64,000 nt of DNA from Hydrangea macrophylla (Eukaryota > Streptophyta > Magnoliopsida > Cornales > Hydrangeaceae): positions 34,201,095-34,265,094 of the forward strand of contig CM066989.1 in the NCBI GenBank assembly GCA_033977485.1, read 5' to 3'. A model generated the notes under the pieces. It worked only from the letters and a program-made list of their open reading frames with translations, made no database searches and was not told where the DNA came from. Below are positions 11,374 through 20,885 of this stretch, piece by piece (position 1 is the first letter of the stretch; each line of letters starts with the position of its first letter). Position numbers and translations under genes: made by a program.

Positions 11374-11857
11374 CAGGGGCGGGGCTTTAGAGGGTTAGTG
11401 GGGGAAAAATTTTACCCTACATGTGTTGTAAGTTTACATTTAGGCCCCCTTTAACTTATGTTTAGGCCCCCCTTAATTTATGTTTAAGTCTCTCAAAAGG
11501 GTCCAAGGTTCAAGTTAATGCCATCAACTATATGTATATTGATATACAGGTATATACAACTCAAAAGAAATGCGTCTAAAATTTTAAAAATTATACTTTT
11601 AGTATAAGAATTTTATGCGTTTTAGAAATAGGCTCCCCTAGAATTTTGAAACACACTATACAATATTTATGTGTCTCCAAATAGACTCATATTATAAGCA
11701 TATCCTCAAAAAATCGCAATTATATACAAGTAGACCCTTAAAAAATTGCCAATTACGTATAAATATACCCTAAAAAAATCGTTTCAAGAACGCTACCCCC
11801 GAGGCTCCGAACCCCCGTATGGCTTAGGCCCCCTACTAAAATTCCTAGCTCCGCCCC
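11374..11857. mobile_element. hAT-like MITE, 484 bp
   Basis: The left end CAGGGGCGGGGCTTTAGAGG and right end CTAGCTCCGCCCCC form terminal inverted repeats of the CAGGGGCGGAGC type known from plant hAT MITEs. The flanks CCTCTAGC (11366-11373) and CCTCTGCC (11858-11865) match at 6 of 8 positions, fitting an aged 8-bp duplication. The interior has repeats of AGGCCCCC and no ORF of note. The stretches 10974-11365 and 11866-12034 hold no visible gene. Confidence 0.65.
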
Positions 11858-12034
11858 CCTCTGCCCCTGCCCCTAGCTGCCCTGCTCACCACACACAAGC
11901 GCGCCATGCGCTAGCATTCCTAAAATCCCAACGTAAAGAAATCTTTTACCACTAGAGCACTGACAGGTGTGTGGTAAGAAATTTTAAAAGCTAAAAAATC
12001 CTACATGTGCCCGTGCTCTAGTAGACTAAGGGCT

Positions 12035-13052
12035 TTGATTTCAAGCGTTCCGTGTGAGCGGTTGTACCAGATAAAACCTCGTTTCAAAACTATTTTTTTA
12101 ATTTTAAACATTTATAACTTTTGATCTACACTCTGTTTTTCTTTTTGTTTTTGCAAAATTTAGTATTAAATGCATTTTCAACCTAAAACTATACCTTATT
12201 TGGCACTTTGGTCTCTCAATAAATTATTTTTTTGCATTTTGATCCCTCAACTAACAATTTGTAGCAGTTTGCCCCCCCCCCCCCCCCATGTCACTTTTAG
12301 TGATAGAAAAAGTCACTTTTAGTGACGCTAAAACTTACGGAGAGGGCAAATTGCCACAAAAGGTTAGTCGAGGGACTAAAATGCGAAAAAAAATTGTTTA
12401 GAGACCAAAGTGCCAAACAAGGTATAGTTTAAGAGTGGAAAATGCATTTTACCCCAAAATTTACACCATTAGAATCGTGTCGACGAGAACTACAAAACTA
12501 GTACTACCATTGTTGATACATTTTAAGCAAAAAAATAAATTTAAGTTTTTCTACATGCCTTAACAGCCTTGTCCTTAAAAGTAGAAAATTTTCTTTTTTT
12601 TTTTTTTGGTTAAAGAAAAGTAGAAAATTTTCACCACTATTTCACCACATTTCAAAAGTGGTGAAATTGCACCACTATTTTTAGCACATTTCAAAATAGT
12701 GGTGAAATTTTACCGCATTTTAATTTTGGATATCAAAACATTTGAAGTTTATGAAAGTATTTACTATAATCATAATTTCACCACTTTGATAAACAAAAAT
12801 TTCTCTACATTCAAAGTGGTAAAATTTAACCAGTCTTTTGAGTAACAAAAGATGTAAAATTTTATTTTTTTTTGCTCAAAACATATCAACAATGACACTA
12901 GATTTTGTAACTCCGATCGACACGATTCCAACGATATAAAATTTGTAGAAATTGGAGTTGTAGATCAAAAGTTATGGATTGTTTAAAATTTGAAAAACAA
13001 TTTTAAAATGGGAGCTCTAATGGTGCGCCCAGTCACACAGTGTAAGTGGCTA
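12035..13052. mobile_element. Foldback element family A, copy 2 (host of a nested element)
   Basis: The arms match copy 1 at 8291-8777 (GAATCGTGTCGACGAGAACT left near 12472; inverted copy near 12895-12930). The right end CAGTCACACAGTGTAAGTGG mirrors the left CGTGTGAGCGGTTGTACC. The left arm is split at 12162-12454 by a family B element. The centre contains several TTTCACCAC/GTGGTGAAA inverted motifs (12625-12800). From 13053 to 13730 there is AT-rich DNA with no gene. Confidence 0.75.
12162..12454. mobile_element. Foldback element family B, copy 2, nested in family A
   Basis: 293 bp with arms ATTAAATGCATTTTCAACCT and its inverted counterpart ending GCATTTTACCCC. It is flanked by CAAAATTT at 12154-12161 and 12455-12462. 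The uninterrupted family A copy has the single sequence TCAAATTTTATACC at that point (about 8395), so the insertion and an 8-bp (possibly 9-bp) target duplication are directly visible. Its loop contains a run of about 17 C near 12272. Confidence 0.85.
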
Positions 13053-13902
13053 GGAAGGCTGTCGCCTGCATGGCGAACGTGTGTGGCGATTGGATTCTCA
13101 CGCAAGAATTATTCCTATGCGAGTGGGGCATGCATGAAACAAGGGTAATTCTAGCTTTTTGTTATTATTTTATCCTTTTGTTAAAGATATTTGGTAAATA
13201 ACCTAAACCAAAGTAAAAATAATTAATTATTCTTAAGGCTTAAACCAATATATTTCCCTAACAATGGATCTCCATCAATTTTTTCCTTAAATTTTTAGAA
13301 GTACACTTAAGTATTAAAGTTTTAAAAATTGAAAATGGTTAAAGGTTTAAATTTTAACATCGCACATGAATGTCAAACTTGGCCCACCCAGACTATACCC
13401 GTCCAAGACTTTCGGCCACAGCTTAAACGAACAAGTTAACATAGAAAAAAAAAGTTAAGATTCCCAAATTTGGCTCGCAATTAATTCGTTAGTGTACCAC
13501 ATATACAGTGGTATGTGAAATCATTGACCATTATCACATATACAACAAAGTATGGGCCACTAAATTTAAGATTTAAATTTAGTGAACATGGAATTAATCA
13601 TAGGTTATTATTCAGCACAGATTATTAACAGAACTAACTAGTAAATTCTAATTAGTCACCTTATTGGGAAAAAAATAAAATAAAAAAAATTCTAATTACC
13701 CGCCAAAAGTTCCTTTGATGTGCATGTCCAATGGTCTTCAAAGGAATTTCTACTCTTATCTTCTTAGACTATTCTACATCTAGACAACCCACCATGCATA
13801 GATACATTCGGACGAAAAGAGGAAATTACTGGGAAGTTGTTGCATCATTTCCCCTCGGCTCTCTCTGCTTTGACTCTTCATCTAAACAACCTTCACATGC
13901 CT

Positions 13903-13922
13903 ATGTATATATATATATATAT
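13903..13922 (+). promoter_or_regulatory. Probable TATA region of the ascorbate oxidase gene
   Basis: A TATGTATATATATATATA run sits about 130 bp upstream of the chosen ATG (14049). It is the only strong TATA-like run nearby. An in-frame ATG at 13731 lies upstream of it, which argues against using that start. Confidence 0.5.
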
Positions 13923-14048
13923 CAAGATTTATGTAAAGCAAAAACTCAACCACAATCAAAATTAGAGCAACTTACTATCTGGTTCCAGCAACGGTTCGGG
14001 TATAGCCCATTGCTGTTGGTTCAATTTAGTAGATTTTTTCTTGAAAAC

Positions 14049-17000
14049 ATGGCTGAGCATTTTATGAGCAGAGGAATTCTAATAAGGTTGTTGTTGGGTC
14101 TCTGTCTCTTTGTTACCTTAGTACATTTTCCGTTAGCTGAGGCTAGAATTCGTCATTACAAATGGGAGGTGAAGTATGAATTCAAGTCCCCTGATTGTTA
14201 CAAGAAATTGGTCATCACCATTAATGGAAAAACTCCAGGACCCTCAATCATTGCCAAACAAGACGATACAATCATCGTTGAGCTCAAGAACAGCTTGTTA
14301 ACTGAAAATGTTGCAATCCATTGGCATGGAATCAGACAGGTAAAGGACTATAACCATTGGACATACTTTCATGGGATAATTACATTTTAGTCAACTTTTT
14401 GTATGATACTTAAAAGTCAGTCTATTACTTTTTTAAAATTAAAAACATATCAACAATAATTAAAATAATTAAAAATTCATCAACAAAATTACACAAAAAA
14501 AAATTAACTTTTGAATAGTTATTTAGTATTTTAGTCTACTTTATAATTTCAAAGTTAAAACCTTATGATGGGTGCTTCTAACGTTTTGAAGACTTGCTCC
14601 CGACGTTGTAAAGAGTTGCACCTGACATTGAAACGAATTGCTCCTACGTTTTGAAGAGTTGATCCCAACGTTTCAAACTTTCAAAGAGTTGCTCCCAATC
14701 TTATAAAGAGTTGCTCCAAAACGTCATGGAAATTTGATGACTTTATTCTATTCAAAAAGTTGATTGAAAGTTATTTATCTCTACTTTCATCGGGCTCGGA
14801 TACAATGCCCCTTCGGCGTTAAAATATTATAAGGGTAATAATATTATAATCATAAATTTCTAAGCTTTTAAAAATTGTGTAGTTGTTCTATGAGTTTCAC
14901 ATATACAGAGTTGAGGGCTTGAGGACAGAAACTAATCTCTCCATAACTCAATGAAAAAAAATTGTATTCATGTACTTAATTTTTTTTTCTGTACTAGTTT
15001 CACTTATAAAACAAAGAATCCTTACAGCATCACCAACAGAATTAGCTATCCTGTGTTTTCCACCAAAATGGGCAAGGAACCCCAGAATTTTGGCTTCAAC
15101 TGATTCACCAAACAGATCCCCGTTTTGGGTAGAGTTGTTTTGGTTCGCCAGAAATAGGGAAGGGAAGAGAGAAATCTTCTTCGCCAAATCCACCAACTGT
15201 CATAAAATTCAAACAATTTCAGTTGCCTTCTCCCCAACGGCTATGAATAGTAACAATTATCTATAGACTCCATGCACTGAGTTTTCCCTTTTATGTATGT
15301 ATACAAAATATATGTATATCTGGGTGTGACTGGCTGACTGCTTATTTATGGATTTGTTTTTTGGTTGCAGATTAGAACACCTTGGTTTGATGGAACAGAA
15401 GGGGTGACTCAGTGTCCAATTTTGCCAGGAGAGACCTTTGTTTACAAGTTTGTTGTGGACAGGGTGAGTTATTAGGACATTTATATGTATGTATGTAAAT
15501 ATTTACGAAGGTTGTTGTAGATAGGGTGAGTAATTTTTGTGTATGAACATTTGTGTAGCCGGGAACATATTTGTACCACGCCCACTACGGAATGCAGAGA
15601 GAAGCTGGGTTGTATGGATCCATTCGCGTGTCACTTCCCAACGGAGTTTCTGAGCCCTTTGCCTACGATTATGATCGAAGCATCATTCTTAACGATTGGT
15701 ACCACAACAGTACTAGTGAACAAGCCACTGGCTTGTCTTTAAAAGTCCCCGACTTTATTTGGGTTGGAGAGCCTCAGGTAATCACAGTGGCCATATATAT
15801 ATATATATATATATATATGCATATAGATGCATCAAAATTTACCTGCAAGGCTCCAATCATACCAGTATTTATGTTGATGGCTGTTCAATTTGTTGGTTTT
15901 CAGTCAATATTGATTCAAGGAAAAGGGAGGTTTAATTGTTTGACTCCAACTGTAGCAAGCACTGGTCTTTGTAGTGCAACAAACCCTGAATGCTCTCCTT
16001 ACGTATTGACTGTGATTCCTGGAAAAACATATCGACTAAGGATCTCTAGCTTGACTTCTCTTTCAGCTCTCAGTTTTGAGATTGAGGTAATTTAATTTCT
16101 ATATATCCTCATCATTTAAAGCACTTGTAGATTACACACAACCCCAAGGGGTATCCCTATACGAATGGAAAGGATTCTTAACAGGTTTTGTGAGGTCTTC
16201 CTTCCGAGTCCTTGAGCCACCCAAACGCAGCACCATACATGCTTAAAGTCTGATGGGGCCTAAAGAGTTTACTTATTCATGAAGTCGAAACAATGTACGA
16301 GTGGCGATTTTCTCTCTGGTACCTCGAAAAATAGTTTGGTGTGGTCAACAGAGTTTTTTTTTTTTACGTGAAATTGAGGAAATGTTCAACTTGTGGACCG
16401 ATACCAAAAAAAAAAAGAAAAGAAAGATAACGAAAATAAAAAAAGAAACAAAAGTCTTGTAAAGTACTTCACTATATGTTTTGATACGTATTTATACGAT
16501 CTTACTCATGTACCAGTTATTACTCTTTTCAAATGCAGGGTCACAATATGACTGTGGTTGAAGCTGATGGTCATAATGTTGAACCATTTGAGATAAAGAA
16601 CCTCTTTGTTTACTCTGGTGAGACCTACTCTGTCCTTATAAAAGCCGATCAAGATCCTTCAAGAAATTACTGGGCTAGTGCAAAAGTGGTTAGCCGAAAT
16701 AGCAGCACACCCAATGGCCTAGCCATTTTCAAATACTACCCAAACCATCCTAGACGTTCCCCTCCAACAGTCCCACCCACAGGCCCAATTTGGAACGACG
16801 TAACCCCAAGAATAGCACAAAGTCTCGCAATTAAGTCTCACAAAGATTTCATCCAAAAGCCTCCTCTAATCTCGGACCGAGTTATCGTACTTCTTAACAC
16901 ACAAAATCTGATCAATGGTCAAGTCCGGTGGTCCGTAAACGATGTCTCCTTTAACCTCCCTCATACACCGTATCTAGTCGCCCTTAAGGAGAATTTAAGT

Positions 17001-17498
17001 CATGTTTTCAATCAAAGTACTCCCCCGAATGGCTATGACCACGTAAACTATGACATTCGTAGTAATGAAACGAATGTCAATGCTATAGTGAGCAACTCCA
17101 TATATAGGTTGCAGTTTAATACGACAGTCGATATTATACTCCAGAATGCAAACAGTTTGGTAAAAGACACAAGTGAGACACACCCGTGGCATCTTCACGG
17201 GCATGACTTTTGGGTACTTGGTTATGGTCAGGGAAAATTTGATATTTACAATGACCCAAAAAAGTATAATTTGGTTAATCCAATTATGAAAAACACAGTG
17301 GCTGTTCATCCATATGGGTGGACTGCTTTGAGATTTCGTACCGATAATCCAGGTGTTTGGGCTTTCCATTGTCATATAGAGTCTCATTTCTATATGGGCA
17401 TGGGAGTGGTGTTTGAAGAAGGGATAGAGAGGGTGGGCCGATTGCCAGATTCTATTATGGGTTGTGGTGATACAAAAGGCCACTTCCGAAAGCCTTAG
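14049..17498 (+). CDS. L-ascorbate oxidase, secreted multicopper oxidase (5 exons)
   Basis: Exons 14049-14339, 15371-15463, 15559-15777, 15904-16086 and 16539-17498, all with GT..AG junctions and phase 0, give 581 aa, a normal length for the family. Residues 1-32 form a signal peptide ([11 protein letters not shown] core), followed by [14 protein letters not shown], typical of ascorbate oxidases. Copper ligands are present: HWHG (91-94), HAH (135-137), HPWHLHGH (477-484) and [13 protein letters not shown] (539-551). The enzyme oxidises ascorbate with O2 in the apoplast. The second motif reads HAH where I recall HGH in well-studied ascorbate oxidases; the histidines remain. No stop or frameshift is seen. 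The start was chosen for the signal peptide and the TATA position; an in-frame ATG at 13731 would add 106 residues. Laccase is less likely, because the N-terminal RHYKWEV and the [17 protein letters not shown] context fit ascorbate oxidase better. Introns 1-4 span 14340-15370, 15464-15558, 15778-15903 and 16087-16538. Confidence 0.9.
14577..14730. repeat. Degenerate ~26-bp tandem repeats in ascorbate oxidase intron 1
   Basis: Six or so imperfect copies of a unit like TTGAAGAGTTGCTCCCAACG, alternating with ACGTTTTGAAG. It is intronic and non-coding. Confidence 0.65.
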
Positions 17499-17965
17499 TT
17501 TTAAATATTTTTCTTTTTTCTTAAATTGAAAAATATCTAGCTAATTTTTCTCCCAATATTTTTTCATGAGAAAGGGACAAATTTCTGTAGAGAGATTTTC
17601 TTTTTCTGGTGACCAGTGGTTTTATTCTCTTTCTAGAAAATCAAGAAATATTTCAATTGTTATTTGTTTGTGTATTTGTTGAGGGATCGATCCCTTAGAT
17701 TTACTTGTATTCTTATTATTTCAATTTTCTTGTATAACTCTCTTTTATCTTATATTCATCGTTGTGACAAATTTCTCGCCTCTCTCTCTCTGAGCAAATA
17801 TTATTCAGTGAAAATGTCACATCACAAAATTATACTGACATAACATGACATACCCATCACATCCATCCATATGTTGAAGTTTTGGTCCACGGACTAATTC
17901 AAAGTCAATGCTCTCAAAGCTCAATAAACCACTTCTTTATAAATCTCTTGAGAACTAGTGTTGTA

Positions 17966-18070
17966 TATCCTTTACTATAGATGATGTACAGATGGTGACT
18001 GTTAGTGTATTTTACATATCCTTTACCATATATGATGTACAGATATTGTTGACTGTTAGTGCATTTTACA
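17966..18070. repeat. 51-bp tandem duplication downstream of ascorbate oxidase
   Basis: TATCCTTTACTATAGATGAT (17966) recurs as TATCCTTTACCATATATGAT (18017), and both are followed by GTACAGAT...GACTGTTAGTG. The rest of 17499-18146 is AT-rich 3' flank with a CTCTCTCTCTCT run near 17781. No canonical AATAAA was found within 200 bp of the stop. Confidence 0.75.
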
Positions 18071-18146
18071 TTCTAAATAAGACTAGGCATAACACGTGTT
18101 GACTAACAATTGTGCATTTCATGTTTAAAAGGTACAATTTGCAAGC

Positions 18147-18915
18147 TGTAAAATCCGCACACGAGTAAAATGATGGATTTCAGATCATAAATATGAAGTG
18201 CCTTCTCAAAAGGAGAATTGGCGTTCATTTAGATCCACAATGTGTTTGGTGTGAAAATTTATATAAGTGCGAGCATGCCAGGCAAGCAAGTTGTCAATGT
18301 GTATGATGTAATTGATATCCAAACTGCGCCTCACCAGACAGATTATGGTGACGTTTGATGCCTTAACAAGGGCTTCAAACATGTAAAGATATGACTAACT
18401 GAAGAACTTCGAACTGACTAAAGTATCACTACTCCTAATTAAGAACAGTAAATGAAAAACAGTAAAGTAACATGCTATTTTATTGAATAAAATAGACTAC
18501 AATCTAACATTGAAGATAACATCGAAGGTGTTCTAATTCAAACTCTAAAGGTAATGATAAAAAGTACAATATTTGTACAAGATAAAAGTGTATATGTTGA
18601 TGTTGATTGTTGGATCTCTCTTTCGAACACAAACTCCTTCTATATATAATCATCGAGGCTTCATAGTAGTCTTGTTTGAATGTTCCCTCTTCTTTTCAAA
18701 CTGGTAACTACCAATACACGTGGCATTGTCTTGAATTGACACCTGTTTATTAATTATTCTCCAATATCAACATATGTCCCTGACAGTTTATATTTTAAAC
18801 AGCAAAAATGACCAACTGCCAATAACTACTTCTACGTTCAAATTCAAATAGTTAAATATTTTGCCATGTTACTTCCTCGTGGCACCTTCTCACTGGCTAG
18901 ATTTATTCACAAACA
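18147..18915 (-). mobile_element. Element X 3' LTR (Tat-type), 769 bp
   Basis: On the minus strand it begins TGTTTGTGAATAAATC right after a G-rich polypurine tract (18916-18929) and ends CGTGTGCGGATTTTACA, so the ends are TGT..ACA. A TATA box (GATTATATATAGAAGG, minus strand) lies near 18636-18651, as expected for a promoter in an LTR. The outer limit is inferred from the ACA terminus; no second LTR of X is present for comparison. Confidence 0.55.
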
Positions 18916-18929
18916 TTACCCCCCGCACC
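18916..18929 (-). other. Element X polypurine tract
   Basis: GGTGCGGGGGGTAA on the minus strand, directly before the LTR start. Confidence 0.55.
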
Positions 18930-19132
18930 ATTTTCCTTTTGATTCGAAAAAGATAATGGCGATCGTGTCAAGATCATGCTAAGCAGTTGAAACTTTCATG
19001 CAACTTTCTAATCATGGTTAAATTGAAGATCCAAGTCTGCATTTATCTTTACATTGGCTGCTGTTTTGCTTAGTCTTTGTATCTCCAACTCTTCTTGTCT
19101 CCTCAAATCTATCCCATTAACCATGTCTTCTT

Positions 19133-20609
19133 CTCAATCTTCGTTTGATACTGGTGATCAATTCCCTTTAGACCTTCCTGAAGAGGTGATACTGTGAATC
19201 AAACGTCCTGAAATTCCTCATCGAACCAATTAGGATCCTCCTGAGACTCCTCCTGAACCATTTACCTACTCGAAGTGGGAAAAATGGTACAACATGCTGA
19301 ACTGGCCAAGTACATCTTCATCAGGACAAGGCTCATCTTCAAGTCCTCTGAAATCAATCTACAACAACCAAACCTTCCCTTCTACTTGGGAGCAACCCAT
19401 TTCCCACTGTGAAAGGGCAGGATAATACAAAGGCATGAAGCTCGAAACACCAACCACAACACCTTCAGTTATTCATCCAAACTTTTAATATCCTGAAACT
19501 GAAGGAATCATTCGAAGAAGGATAATAAAACCATATTATCCATTTTTGAATCGTCTTTCTCAGGAACAAAACCTATTGAATGCTTGGTTAATCTCTTCAA
19601 CCAGTCCTCCTGGTGAAAGACTTCAAAGACGTAACATTTTAGTTCCCCAAGGTAGACCCCCTATCCATACATATGTGAGGGCATCCCATGAAAATTTTTC
19701 CAATGAGCACTATTCCTCAGCTTTCTTTACCAATTGTAAACTTTTCAAAAAAGATTACAAGGAGAGAGTGATTCTCTTTGATTACTCTTTATTAGGCTTT
19801 CTAGACACAAAGGTTCAAGTGATTGACCCAACTGAGGATATTAGTGATCCTTTCTTAAAGTTAGACCAGTTGTGCAGATATGGTCCCATATTCGAACATA
19901 ACCCTCCTGTTTTGTCACCTGTCCCATACTTACTTATCCAAGCACAAAAGCCTTCTGGTAACCTTCTCACATCTCCCATTCTCCGTTTTGCAAGAACCAA
20001 AGGCTCGAATTAATTTTTAATGGAGTTGCCACATCTTATGTTATGAATGGAGCATTTTAATACTTGTTCGAACCCAAATTGATTTCACCCTTTGAACCTT
20101 ACCTACTCATGTAAAGTGGTATTCTCATTACCAAGAAAGTGTTCATCACTTAAATTATCTAATGGACCTTTATGAAATTCTCAAGAAAGGTCTCACTGCA
20201 CTCCTTGATGAAGTATCAGAATTCAAAGACAAATACATATATGGGTGTGGAAGTTCTGATGAAGAGAGAAATGTTTCCCATTACTCGAAGCCTGACCTTG
20301 AAGGTCGAATTGCATCTCTCAAGGATGAAGCCAAAGCTATTGGCATATCTCTTCGAGGTAAAACTCCATTAGCTAAGGAACTTCGAGGTCTTCGTAAAGC
20401 CTTTGCCAGGATCAATTCTCGATTAAATCAATTCGAAGAACAACTCAAAGAGGCTTATCTCACCCTTTGAAGTGAAGATAAATTGGCATTGCGAGCCAGG
20501 AACTTAGGTCTCGAGATAGATCTAGAAGCAGAATATTTTGTTTATTATTGGGATATGTTTCATAATCTCGTGACTTATGGGTTTCCACATTTTTATCAAT
20601 TATGCTTGT
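19133..20609 (+). pseudogene. Antisense gene 1 of element X, unrecognised, coiled-coil C-terminus
   Basis: Plus-strand reading from ATG at 19133 (MSSSQSSFDTGDQFPLDL) passes several stops (near 19198, 19422 and 19486) and continues in the open frame 19546-20013. After a frame change it gives a helical, charged, coiled-coil-like segment at 20162-20470 (EILKKGLTALLDEVSEF, LEGRIASLKDEAKA), which continues past a TGA to about 20609. I do not recognise the N-terminal domain. It lies antisense to the pol of X, between its 3' LTR and the second antisense gene. It is probably a decayed accessory gene of the element; a captured host gene is the alternative. Confidence 0.5.
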
Positions 20610-20885
20610 AATCTGTATTTGTACTCTTCTTTTAGTTCAATAAATTATAAAAATTCATTTATGTCTTAACTAAACTGAAATGGTTCATTCCAAAATAGTA
20701 TACATTCTCATTTAGAATAACGGCTATTTAAGTGACCAACTCTAACGTCTACTTTTTCAATAAATGCGTTCCTCCCTAAACGACACCAAAGGCTATAAAT
20801 AGATAAAGGATTAAAAGAAAAACCTCTCTAACTTCTACAGACCCTTTTCTCTTCCATTCAATATCCCCTGCATCTCACTCTCATT

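Noticed and set aside
13731..14048. N-terminal extension of ascorbate oxidase from the upstream ATG
   Set aside because: In frame, but it would bury the signal peptide, and the TATA-like run lies downstream of that ATG.
16995..17483. Minus-strand 162-codon ORF
   Set aside because: Lies wholly antisense to exon 5 of ascorbate oxidase and has no domain.
14049..17498. Laccase
   Set aside because: The N-terminus RHYKWEV and the sequence around the copper sites fit ascorbate oxidase better.
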